Origin: Paenibacillus sp. RC67
GTDB lineage: Bacteria > Bacillota > Bacilli > Paenibacillales > NBRC-103111
Length of the DNA: 64,000 bases
NCBI RefSeq assembly: GCF_030020805.1
Contig: NZ_CP125098.1
Location: 2,708,001 to 2,772,000 of the forward strand
Direction: 5' to 3'
Below, in pieces: positions 27,013 through 34,955 of the stretch. Each line of letters starts with the position of its first letter. Positions within the stretch are counted from its first letter, which is position 1. Position numbers and translations under genes: made by a program. Below the pieces are notes generated by a model. It saw only the letters and a list, made by a program, of their open reading frames with translations, ran no database searches and was not told where the DNA came from.

Positions 27013-28128
27013 ATGCGTGATCCTAGATTACAGCAGTTGGCAAAAAATATCGTAACGTACTCATTAGATGTACAATCTGGTGAAAAAGTATTGATTGAAA
27101 TGATTGGCTCCGAGCGCGAGATTGTAAAATGTCTCATAGAAGAAGTGTACGCTCGTGGAGGACAGCCTTTTGTGGAGCTAGTTGAGCCTGCGGTGAGAAG
27201 CGCCTTATTACAATCAGCTACAAAGGAGCAAATCGAGCATTGGGCCGAGATGGATTTGAAACGCATGCAGGATATGAACTGCTATGTCGGTATCCGTGGC
27301 GGATCTAATGTAAGCGAAATGTCAGATGTTCCTGAAGCGCAGATGAAGCTGTACGAAATGTATTACAGTAAGCCTGTACATATGGAACAGCGCGTCAAAA
27401 AAACACGTTGGGTCGTTCTGCGCTATCCAAATGCTTCTATGGCCCAACTGGCTACAATGAGCACGGTGAAGTTCGAAGATTTCTATTTTAATGTCTGCAA
27501 TCTCGATTACGCCAAAATGTCTGATGCGATGAATCCGCTCCAAGAGCTCATGAATCGTACGGATCGTGTCCGTATCGTGTCGCCAGGAACAGATATTCAA
27601 TTCTCGATTAAAAACATCGGTTCCGTAAAATGTTGTGGAAAAAGGAACATTCCTGATGGCGAGGTATACACGGCTCCGGTCAGAGATTCGGTTAATGGAG
27701 TCATTTCCTACAATACACCTTCGGTTAAATCGGGTATTACGTTTGAGAACATTACGTTCCGCTTTGAGAATGGTAAAATCGTAGAAGCAACATGCAATGA
27801 TACGGACAGACTTAATAAAATTCTGGATTCGGACGAAGGAGCACGCTACATCGGAGAATTCAGCCTTGGCTTTAATCCGTTTATCTCAACTCCAATGAAG
27901 GATACTTTATTTGATGAGAAAATCGATGGAAGCCTTCACTTCACGCCAGGCCAAGCCTATGAGAAGGCGGACAATGGAAACCGTTCATCGGTTCACTGGG
28001 ATCTGGTGCTAATTCAACGTCCTGAGTATGGTGGCGGGGAAGTTTATTTTGACGATGTGTTGATTCGTAAGGACGGCCGGTTCGTCATTCCGGAGCTTGA
28101 AGGCTTAAATCCAGAGCATTTGAAATAG
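27013..28128 (+). CDS. M29-family metalloaminopeptidase (AmpS / aminopeptidase T type)
   Basis: 371 residues. The family's two-metal site is represented by IPDGEVYTAPVRDSVNG (Glu), RYIGEFSLGFNPF (Glu), SSVHWDLVLIQ (His and Asp) and GSLHFTPGQAY (His). Such enzymes remove N-terminal residues from peptides in the cytosol. AGAGGAGG lies 8 nt before the ATG at 27013; the open frame runs upstream into the VTT gene but without a binding site. Confidence 0.9.
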   Translation: MRDPRLQQLAKNIVTYSLDVQSGEKVLIEMIGSEREIVKCLIEEVYARGGQPFVELVEPAVRSALLQSATKEQIEHWAEMDLKRMQDMNCYVGIRGGSNVSEMSDVPEAQMKLYEMYYSKPVHMEQRVKKTRWVVLRYPNASMAQLATMSTVKFEDFYFNVCNLDYAKMSDAMNPLQELMNRTDRVRIVSPGTDIQFSIKNIGSVKCCGKRNIPDGEVYTAPVRDSVNGVISYNTPSVKSGITFENITFRFENGKIVEATCNDTDRLNKILDSDEGARYIGEFSLGFNPFISTPMKDTLFDEKIDGSLHFTPGQAYEKADNGNRSSVHWDLVLIQRPEYGGGEVYFDDVLIRKDGRFVIPELEGLNPEHLK

Positions 28129-28217
28129 TAGTTGCGTGTTATTCCTTTCCAATGTATCATAAAAAGTAAGCGATTTATTCGTTTACCAATGTTATTGATC
28201 GCATGGAGGGATTCGAT

Positions 28218-28466
28218 ATGTCAAACGCAAACAACGCTGCAATTGTAGAAATTTCACAAACCGCTAACAAATTCAGATCATCTATTGTTTTACAGTATGA
28301 TAATAAGTATATCGATGTTAAAAGCATCTTGGGCTTGTTCACAACATTGTTGACAAGCAGCAACTATGATCTCCATGTTCATGGTCCCGATGCTGAGGAA
28401 GCTAAAAAAGCTATGGCTGAAGTATTTGCAAAGCATAACCTGCAAATCAATAGCATCCAAGAATAG
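28218..28466 (+). CDS. HPr-like protein lacking the catalytic histidine
   Basis: 82 residues that align with the phosphocarrier HPr from its residue 12 onward. KYIDVKSILGL matches the HPr regulatory segment, so Ser36 corresponds to HPr Ser46. The His15 position is Asn5, and Arg17 is Ala7, so phosphate transfer from enzyme I is not expected. The first beta strand is absent. This resembles Crh, which also lacks His15 and acts only as a CcpA co-effector, but Crh has a full N-terminus. GGAGGG is 7 nt before the ATG. Role as a CcpA partner is inference. Confidence 0.7.
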   Translation: MSNANNAAIVEISQTANKFRSSIVLQYDNKYIDVKSILGLFTTLLTSSNYDLHVHGPDAEEAKKAMAEVFAKHNLQINSIQE

Positions 28467-28474
28467 TTCTACAT

Positions 28475-28512
28475 AACGGTATTTCCATCTTTGGATGGAA
28501 GTGCCGTTTTTA
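28475..28512 (+). terminator. factor-independent terminator
   Basis: AACGG...TTTCCATC pairs with GGATGGAA...CCGTT across a short internal mismatch, loop TTT, followed by five T. Confidence 0.85.
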
Positions 28513-28653
28513 ATAAGCTCCAAAGTGCAATCAAAGCGATAAGAGCAGGGAAAATAAGACAAGTATAAAAGTAGATACTCCGCTCTCTTGTGTATTGAGG
28601 CGTTTTCGACTAATATTAAGCTATGAACTCGTACGTACAGGGGGGGAAGCTTG

Positions 28654-28941
28654 ATGTCATCATCCGAATTGTTACTTGGCTTATCACAGAAAGCCCTTTA
28701 TCTTCTTCAAGAGGATGCAGATAAAATTGAGAAGCTCATCGAAGTGCAGATGGAGAACTTAACGACACGTAAATGTCCTCTGTATGAAGAGGTGTTAGAT
28801 ACACAAATGTATGGTTTATCCAGAGAGATTGACTTTGCAATTCGAGCGGATTTGATTACAGAGACAGTGGGCAAACAGATATTAGTCAAGCTCGAGCGTA
28901 ACTTGGCTCAACTCTATGAGGCTTTAAACAAAAAAGAGTAA
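28654..28941 (+). CDS. ylaN: YlaN family protein (UPF0358)
   Basis: 95 residues, closely resembling B. subtilis Yla[41 protein letters not shown] and a helical C-terminus. YlaN is a small helical cytosolic protein connected with iron homeostasis and Fur in Bacillota. GGGGGGAA lies 5 nt before the ATG at 28654; a TTG directly in front (28651) is an alternative. The stop codon lies in the stem of its own terminator. Confidence 0.9.
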   Translation: MSSSELLLGLSQKALYLLQEDADKIEKLIEVQMENLTTRKCPLYEEVLDTQMYGLSREIDFAIRADLITETVGKQILVKLERNLAQLYEALNKKE

Positions 28942-28969
28942 CCTTCGAATTGAAGGCTACTCTTTTTTT
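28929..28969 (+). terminator. ylaN terminator overlapping its stop codon
   Basis: AAAAAGAGTA (from 28931) pairs with TACTCTTTTT, with CCTTC/GAAGG inside, ending in seven T. The TAA at 28939-28941 is inside the 5' arm. Confidence 0.9.
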
Positions 28970-29052
28970 AACATATAAGGCTCCCCGCAAATTGCCTGAA
29001 TCCCCCTCGAAGCTAAAGGCTCCACTCTTAGTGGGGTTATTTTATCTGTCTC

Positions 29053-30108
29053 TTACACCAGATAGAAGGCAATTCCTAATATGCAATAGACCACTAGCAG
29101 TAAAACCCCTTCGTACCAGTTGGTCGTTCCATCCTGTGAGATGGATTTGGCAATAATAACCGCAACACCGATAGCGACAAGCTCAAAGGTACTGAACACG
29201 ATGTTCATCGTTTTGCCGAAGAGCATGGAGACCAGTACAAGTACAGGGGCTACGAATAGTGAAATTTGAAGACTACTGCCTACAGCAATTTCGACGGCGG
29301 CACCAATTTTATTTTTGCGTGCCATCATGACGGCAGCGCTATGCTCTGCTGCATTACCGATGATAGCAATAAGGAACGCACCTACGAACAGCTCGGACAA
29401 CCCGAATTTATGCGTAATACTCTCGAGCGTACCGACCAACCATTCACTCTCAAAAGCTACCATAACTGTAGCAAGGATGAGAAACAAGACCGAGATTCCT
29501 TTGGACCACGCTGGCTCGCCGTGCTCTACGGCTTCGTCTGATAGCTCATTTTTATGAGTTACCATCGAGAAGAGCAGCCATAGCAAGTAAGCAACAATCA
29601 GAATACAGGCGACAAGGACGCTCATATTGGCTGTCTCATGGGTTGTCAGGCTTTTGGCAAAAGCAGCTGGAACAAATAGAGCAATGACCGCTAGAGCCAT
29701 AAGGGAGCCATTATGACTAGCCAGCTTGACATTAAAAAACTGCTCTTTATATTTCAAACCGCCTACGAACAAGCTGAGCCCAAGTACAAGAAGCAGATTG
29801 CCGATGATCGAGCCGGTAATGCTTGCTTTTACGATATCGAATAAACCGTCCTTGACCAAGAAGATAGCGATGATCAGCTCAGCCGCATTGCCGAAAGTAG
29901 CGTTTAGAAAACCGCCCAGCCGTTCTCCGGCATAGTGGGCGACGCTCTCAGTAGCTTTTCCTAGAAAGCCGGCCACAAACAAGATGGCTATACAGGAGAC
30001 AATGAACTGAACTGTAGGGGAAGCCCAACCCGAATAGTGGGCGAGTGCGCTGATAACGAAGCTTCCGATCAACCCGATTTTAAACATATGACGTTTCAAA
30101 ACGTTCAC
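29053..30108 (-). CDS. Ca2+/H+ antiporter (CaCA family, ChaA/YfkE type)
   Basis: 351 residues with about 11 hydrophobic segments in two inverted halves. The alpha repeats GNAAELIIAIFLVKDG and GNAAEHSAAVMMARKNKIGAAVEIAVG carry the signature GNAAE glutamates that bind the cation. Exports Ca2+ in exchange for protons across the cytoplasmic membrane. Its own strand has no neighbour close by, so it is probably monocistronic. A weak stem (CCACT/AGTGG near 29030) lies past its end. Confidence 0.92.
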   Translation of the reverse strand: MNVLKRHMFKIGLIGSFVISALAHYSGWASPTVQFIVSCIAILFVAGFLGKATESVAHYAGERLGGFLNATFGNAAELIIAIFLVKDGLFDIVKASITGSIIGNLLLVLGLSLFVGGLKYKEQFFNVKLASHNGSLMALAVIALFVPAAFAKSLTTHETANMSVLVACILIVAYLLWLLFSMVTHKNELSDEAVEHGEPAWSKGISVLFLILATVMVAFESEWLVGTLESITHKFGLSELFVGAFLIAIIGNAAEHSAAVMMARKNKIGAAVEIAVGSSLQISLFVAPVLVLVSMLFGKTMNIVFSTFELVAIGVAVIIAKSISQDGTTNWYEGVLLLVVYCILGIAFYLV

Positions 30109-30205
30109 CTCGTATGGTAAAGTAACCTTATTGAATAAAACCTATTCTAATATACCCATAATTTAGGATAAAGTAAACATGATTCATAAGGAGTGATAAG
30201 CCAAA

Positions 30206-30991
30206 ATGGATTTGAAATTGAGGGGAAAAACCGCTGTAGTTACCGCATCAAGCAAGGGATTGGGACGAGCTGTAGCCGAGCAGTTAGCCGCAGAAGGTGC
30301 TAATTTACTTCTTTGCAGCCGGAACGAGGAGGCCATTGCGAACACAGCGCAAGAAATCCGTAATCAGTATGATGTAAAGGTTGAATCATTAGCTGTAAAT
30401 GTGAGTAGCATGGAAGATATCTCGATGATGATAGACCAAGCTTCGAATCACTTTGATTCAGTGGATGCGCTCGTATGCAATGCTGGAGGCCCTCCAAGCG
30501 GGAGCTTTTTATCATTCGACGATGCGGCATGGGAGAAGGCTTTTTTTGGAAACATGATGAGTGTGGTTAGATTGATAAGAGGCTTTCATCCGTTATTAGC
30601 GAAGCAAGGAGGACGAATTGTTACGATTGCTTCCACTTCGGTCAAAATGCCAATACCTGGACTTGTATTATCGAACACCTTCCGAACAGGTGTTGTCGGG
30701 CTGATGAAAACGTTGTCGATAGAATTTGCGAAAGATGACATATTATTGAATACGGTATGTCCAGGTCGAATTATGACAGATCGTATCATGGAACTTGATT
30801 CCTTAAAAGCAGAGCGTGACAACCAATCCATAGAAGTCGTTAGACAGGCACTTAGTCAGGACATACCGCTAGGACGCTATGGTGAACCGCACGAGCTGGC
30901 TACGATTGCTGCGTATTTGCTCTCTCCTCTAAACAGCTACATGACGGGGTCTGTATTTTATGTTGATGGCGGAGCTGTGAAATCGTTGTAA
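30206..30991 (+). CDS. SDR-family oxidoreductase with non-canonical active site
   Basis: 261 residues with a Rossmann fold. GKTAVVTASSKGLGRAVAE is an altered TGxxxGxG dinucleotide loop (ASSKGLG), and CNAGGPPSG stands for NNAG. The catalytic Ser is present (TIASTSVKM) but the YxxxK positions read LSNTFRTGV, so both Tyr and Lys are lost. The C-terminal PLGRYGEPHELATIAAYLLSP and YVDGG are normal. A 3-oxoacyl-ACP-reductase-like SDR subgroup with these changes is known; its chemistry is unclear. AAGGAG precedes the ATG. Confidence 0.85.
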   Translation: MDLKLRGKTAVVTASSKGLGRAVAEQLAAEGANLLLCSRNEEAIANTAQEIRNQYDVKVESLAVNVSSMEDISMMIDQASNHFDSVDALVCNAGGPPSGSFLSFDDAAWEKAFFGNMMSVVRLIRGFHPLLAKQGGRIVTIASTSVKMPIPGLVLSNTFRTGVVGLMKTLSIEFAKDDILLNTVCPGRIMTDRIMELDSLKAERDNQSIEVVRQALSQDIPLGRYGEPHELATIAAYLLSPLNSYMTGSVFYVDGGAVKSL

Positions 30992-31078
30992 ACGTTGGCG
31001 AAACGTCAGTTTGCACAAGTTGATTTCCCGCTTAGAAGTCATTACAATGGTACTATAACCCATTAAGGAGTGATCCGT

Positions 31079-31465
31079 ATGTCCGAAGAAATTCAATCAG
31101 GTCTCATTCGCATTTCAGATGATGTCGTTTCGACAATCGCAGGCTTAGCTGCGTTGGAGACTCCTGGGATCGCCGCAATGTCGGGAGGCATATCCGAAGG
31201 ATTAGCCAAAAGGCTGAGCGGCAAAAATGTTCAAAAAGGCGTTTCTGTCGAAGTAGGTCAGGTAGAAGCAGCTATTGATTTGCGAGTCATTGTCAATTAC
31301 GGAAGCAAGATCCAAGAAGTTTGTCACCATTTGCAGCTTAATGTTCGTGAGGCTGTGGAGAATATGACAGGGTTAACCGTAGTTGAAGTGAATGTTAAAG
31401 TGGAAGGCGTTGCGTTCCGCGAAGAAGAGGCTGTTGTCGTGGAAGATCTACATAGAGTGAAATAA
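31079..31465 (+). CDS. Asp23/Gls24 family protein
   Basis: 128 residues. GLIRISDDVVSTIAGLAALETPGIAAMSGG and the repeated beta-hairpin segments IDLRVIVNYG and VVEVNVKVEGV define the Asp23 (alkaline shock protein/YqhY/YloU) family. Members are small cytosolic or membrane-associated proteins tied to envelope or lipid homeostasis; exact role unknown. AAGGAG lies 7 nt before the ATG at 31079. The original terminator behind it is split by the IS element. Confidence 0.88.
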   Translation: MSEEIQSGLIRISDDVVSTIAGLAALETPGIAAMSGGISEGLAKRLSGKNVQKGVSVEVGQVEAAIDLRVIVNYGSKIQEVCHHLQLNVREAVENMTGLTVVEVNVKVEGVAFREEEAVVVEDLHRVK

Positions 31466-31542
31466 GGATTCCGCACCTCTTACCCTGCGCAAATAAGACA
31501 TCTCTAACACTGCTTATTGTAAGAAAAGCGGAGACAGGAGAA

Positions 31543-31564
31543 TAAAAAAGAGAGCCGGCTCAGG
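31543..31564. terminator. left half of a terminator split by the IS, with target-site copy
   Basis: AAAAAAGAGAG (ending 31554) followed by CCGGCTCAGG (31555-31564) is the left arm and loop of a hairpin whose right arm, GGCTCTCTTTTT, now lies at 33220-33231 beyond the IS. Joined across the element, the two sides form a 12-bp stem with flanking A and T runs: a bidirectional terminator for the convergent Asp23-family gene and ftsW. Confidence 0.8.
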
Positions 31565-31582
31565 CAATGTCATTAAGTTAAG
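31565..31582. repeat. IS left inverted repeat
   Basis: 18 bp, perfectly complementary to 33194-33211. Confidence 0.93.
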
Positions 31583-31620
31583 CTAAGAGACAAGATCGGG
31601 AAAACAAATGAAATCCGAGA

Positions 31621-31657
31621 AACGGCATGGGAAAAAGTCCTATGCCGTTTGTTTTTT
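31621..31657 (+). terminator. inward terminator at IS left end
   Basis: AACGGCATGGGA (31621-31632) pairs with TCCTATGCCGTT (31638-31649) with one G-U pair and loop AAAAG, followed by TGTTTTTT. It would stop rightward transcription entering from the Asp23-family gene. Confidence 0.85.
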
Positions 31658-31733
31658 GTGCAAGCAAGGAAAAAAGCGTACAGCAAACAAAGCGGATGGC
31701 ATATCCGCTTAAAAAATGTTCATGTGAACCGAA

Positions 31734-33055
31734 TTATGCTACTCTATAAACGAAGCTAACGACTGATTTCGAGCGGATTTTGCGCGTATTCTTCTGCCCT
31801 GGGCGAATGGGTCGAATCGGCAAAATGTTTTTGCGAATCAGCGCTTCAACATCGGGCAGGGGTTCATCGTCCCATGAGCGCAGGAAATGTCTACAAACAT
31901 GAACGGCGACCGTGAAGTTGACTTGGTAGGAGTGCCGTTTATCCATTTTCGAAATGACGACGTGCGAGGTCATCATTTCAGCGAAATTGTACATGATCAT
32001 TCTTGCGAAAATCTCTTGGACGATGGACTCTTGTCTCTTTGCGTGAAAATGCGTCAGACCGACGGTGTATTTTAATGCCCTAAAAGAAGTTTCAATGCCC
32101 CATCGCATGTTATAAATGGACTTGATTTCATCGGGTGGGAAATCAGCGGCAGAAAGATTCGTAATGACGGTTTCATAAGCGCCACTGGGCAAGACGAAAC
32201 GAACAACCCGAAAGGAAATCGGGTAAAACAAGTTCTCCTGCAAATCCAAAAATCAAATGTAGACGTGGAAGGGACGAACTTGTACATCTCGGGACGAGCC
32301 TTAACCGCTTTGGTTTGTTTTTTGGTGAGGGTCAGATGAACGTCCCAATCAAACGCTCCGCTAGTAGGCAAACGCAAACCCGAAAGAATACCATTGGACT
32401 CCAAATCCTTTACCCGTATAACATAGTTCCAACCTTTGCGTTCAATATGCGCGAAATTGTTGTAACTTTCATAACCGCGATCGGCAATCACAATGGTTTT
32501 GCCCTTGATGGGGGAACGGTCAACCATAGTAGCCAGCGCCCTTCCCTCGTTCCACAACCTTCGTGGCTGAACAAGGGCATCCACGTAAAGTCTGTTGCAC
32601 AAGTCATAGGCTGCGTTCAAGTGCAGAAGGTTAAAGCCTTTCGTGTTCGGTTGACTTTGAAAATAGGTGTCCGTGTCCTCAGAGTCCGTTGCGATATGCA
32701 AATCCGAGCCGTCAACGGCAAGTAATCGATACCCTCGGTAGCACTTGATATCCGCATACGATTGCGTAAATGCGTGAAACAAGAATTCCACAGCAGACGG
32801 CAGGATTTTATTTCTTTGTTGGACAAAAGCAGAAGTGGTTGCAGTGTTTACGTCATAGCCCTGCGATTCCAAGAGTTCCTTATAGATGCTGTTGCCTCCC
32901 ATGGAGATCAGGAGCTGCATAACCGTTTCAAAGGGCAGCTTTTTCTTACGGGTAAAATCCTTTTCAGGATTTTTGACATAAGGTGCTGGTGCAGCTGACA
33001 TTTCTCGTATGAGGGATGTCAGCGTTTTTTTAAGCGAATTCGCGTACGTATCCAT
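31734..33055 (-). pseudogene. IS4-family transposase, frameshifted
   Basis: Would be about 440 residues. The upstream frame (from the ATG at 33055, 8 nt after GAGGAGG) has the first two catalytic acids, LLAVDGSDLH and VIADRGYESY. The downstream frame, ending at 31734, has the Y(2)R(3)E(6)K motif as YNMRWGIETSFRALK, with the catalytic Glu. The frames meet at a run of five T on the coding strand (32248-32252 on the plus strand); six T would restore TFDFLDLQENL. Translation of the first frame continues out of frame past the run. Either the copy is dead, a base was missed in sequencing, or -1 slippage joins the frames. Confidence 0.88.
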
Positions 33056-33135
33056 TAGCGAAACCTCCTCGTTTTTTCAAGGGGCTTCGCCACATACTTT
33101 CAACTACTTGTCAAGTCTTATTTGAAAATTCGCAC

Positions 33136-33175
33136 AAAAAAGAGCAGGCTATCTTTTCGATAGCCTGCTCTTTTT
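33136..33175 (-). terminator. inward (bidirectional) terminator at IS right end
   Basis: GAGCAGGCTATC (33142-33153) and GATAGCCTGCTC (33159-33170) form a perfect 12-bp stem with A6 before and T5 after. On the minus strand it lies between ftsW and the transposase, so it blocks read-through into the transposase and in effect replaces the broken ftsW terminator. Confidence 0.9.
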
Positions 33176-33193
33176 CTTGATTTGGCCCTGCGC

Positions 33194-33211
33194 CTTAACT
33201 TAATGACATTG
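33194..33211. repeat. IS right inverted repeat
   Basis: 18 bp, perfectly complementary to 31565-31582; adjoined by the second copy of the target duplication at 33212-33221. Confidence 0.93.
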
Positions 33212-33216
33212 CCGGC

Positions 33217-34392
33217 TCAGGCTCTCTTTTTCTTAGTTGCTTCTTTTTCAGGTTTATTATATTCTCTGGACAAGCTTAACAAAATGCCGACACTGACCAG
33301 TGTAACCAACATGGAGGATCCACCGTAGCTGATCAATGGCAGTGTAACTCCTGTAAGAGGGATGCTTCCCGTTACCCCACCCAAGTTGATCAATGCTTGA
33401 ATTGCGATCATTCCGACAATGCCTACGCCAGCCAGTGTACCAAAAGAGTCTTGGCAGCGAACCGCAACAGTCAAACCTCTCCATAAGAAGGCGAGATATA
33501 CGAAAATGAAGAGTGCAGCACCTACAAAGCCGAGTTCTTCTCCAATAATGGAGAATATGAAGTCATTATGCGCTTCAGGCAAATAGTGCAGCTTTTGTAT
33601 CCCTTGTCCGAAGCCTGCTCCGGAGAAACCCCCATGCCCGAAGGCGTATAAAGACTGGATTAGATGATAACCGGAGTCCAGAGGATCGGCCCAAGGGTTC
33701 ATATATGACGTGAACCTGTCGATCTTATAGCTCTTACCGCCTGATTGAATTAAATGAATCGCGACGGCAACGGCCAATACACCAGCGCCTGTTACCCCTA
33801 AGACGAACAAATGCTTCATATTGGCACCGCCAGCAATAATAACAATGGCAGAGCACATGACCAAAATCATCGTTGATCCGAAATCCGGCTGCAGCATGAT
33901 AAGAGCGGATATGAATCCGACAATGACTAGTGCAGGCAGCAGTCCTTTTTGGAAGTCATTAAACTTGTCCTCTTTTTTGGTAATCAAATTAGCCAAGTAT
34001 AATATGACGGCTAGCTTGGCGAATTCAGCGGGTTGTATCCCGAACCCTCCGATATAAAACCAACTCTTGGCTCCATTAACTTCCTTACCAATGACAGGGA
34101 CCAGCAGCAGCATGATAACAACAAAAATGAAGGCGGGCCTGACCCAATTCTTTAGCTTGTTAAAATCGATGTTCATACAAAAAAACATGGCTATGGTACC
34201 CAAAGCAATGAAGATCGCCTGACGAATAACCAGATACGAAGGATCATTGACCGCAATCTTCGCATCAGCAACTTGTACAGTACGCACATATGCCATGCTT
34301 GCGCTGAATACCATAGCCAAACCGAAGCAAACCAGTAAAAAAGTTAAAAACAACAGCAAAAAATCCGGAGTTCCTCTGCGCGGGGAAGTCAT
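33217..34392 (-). CDS. ftsW: FtsW/RodA/SpoVE-family peptidoglycan glycosyltransferase (SEDS)
   Basis: 391 residues with ten hydrophobic segments. SEDS signatures: FTSYMNPWADPLDSGYHLIQSL, LPEAHNDFIFSIIGEELGF and TGVTLPLISYGGSSML, plus the FGIQPAEFAKLA region with the essential Glu/Lys. It polymerises lipid II with a partner class B PBP; the septal FtsW assignment over SpoVE is by overall resemblance. GGAGG precedes the ATG. The TGA at 33219-33217 lies within the IS target duplication, so the IS landed directly on the end of the gene without altering the product. Confidence 0.88.
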   Translation of the reverse strand: MTSPRRGTPDFLLLFLTFLLVCFGLAMVFSASMAYVRTVQVADAKIAVNDPSYLVIRQAIFIALGTIAMFFCMNIDFNKLKNWVRPAFIFVVIMLLLVPVIGKEVNGAKSWFYIGGFGIQPAEFAKLAVILYLANLITKKEDKFNDFQKGLLPALVIVGFISALIMLQPDFGSTMILVMCSAIVIIAGGANMKHLFVLGVTGAGVLAVAVAIHLIQSGGKSYKIDRFTSYMNPWADPLDSGYHLIQSLYAFGHGGFSGAGFGQGIQKLHYLPEAHNDFIFSIIGEELGFVGAALFIFVYLAFLWRGLTVAVRCQDSFGTLAGVGIVGMIAIQALINLGGVTGSIPLTGVTLPLISYGGSSMLVTLVSVGILLSLSREYNKPEKEATKKKRA

Positions 34393-34404
34393 GATGACCT
34401 CCGC

Positions 34405-34752
34405 TTACTCAGACAATTCGGTTTTTAGCTGCGACAGCTTTTGTTGTGCGATTTTCAATACAGAATCAGGAATCGGAGATTGATAATCCAAGCCATGCGG
34501 GAACGTAGCCACGCCAATATATACGTCTTCTATGTAAAGGATAGCATATGGCGATTCCAGTTTGCCGGATTCGACACGAGTATTTATGCGTAAAAAGTAA
34601 TCTTTGCGCGACGCATTGTCGATGATTTTCAAATCGTAAGTAGCACGGTAATATTCCCATTGCCAACGAACAAAGCCCAGTTTTTCTGTGCTTTCATCTA
34701 AATGGGCAAGATCGCTTTTAAGCCCTTTTAAGCCGCTGTTTTCAATAATCAC
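34405..34752 (-). CDS. YugN-like family protein
   Basis: 115 residues. KLGFVRWQWEYYRATYDLKI is the hallmark of the YugN-like family, followed by YFLRINTRVESG and a conserved PHGLDYQ. No function is known for this family. The start is GTG, 10 nt after AGGAGGG. It ends 13 bp before ftsW on the same strand and is probably cotranscribed with it. Confidence 0.8.
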   Translation of the reverse strand: MIIENSGLKGLKSDLAHLDESTEKLGFVRWQWEYYRATYDLKIIDNASRKDYFLRINTRVESGKLESPYAILYIEDVYIGVATFPHGLDYQSPIPDSVLKIAQQKLSQLKTELSE

Positions 34753-34955
34753 TTGTTAAAGCCCTCCTAAAAAGTCAAGTCCATTAATTCTCATTTCTTT
34801 TTTCATGATAGTATGTTTCCCAAAGTTGTGCAAGCCTATTGCTAAATGTACAAGCGAACTCGCAAGAAAAATTTGAAATTCTTGTGACACATAGATGAAA
34901 GAATGCGCGGCATTTGGTAAAATTAAAAAGAAATTAAAAACCGGAGGTAATAGCC

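Larger units (their letters stand above)
31565..33211 (-). mobile_element. IS4-family insertion sequence, 1647 bp
   Basis: Perfect 18-bp terminal inverted repeats: CAATGTCATTAAGTTAAG at 31565-31582 and its complement at 33194-33211. A 10-bp direct duplication CCGGCTCAGG flanks it (31555-31564 and 33212-33221). One transposase gene runs on the minus strand and is frameshifted. Both ends carry inward hairpin terminators (31621-31657 and 33136-33175). IR sequence, duplication length and the YREK motif fit the IS4 family; the subgroup (IS231-like or ISPepr1-like) is uncertain. Confidence 0.93.
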
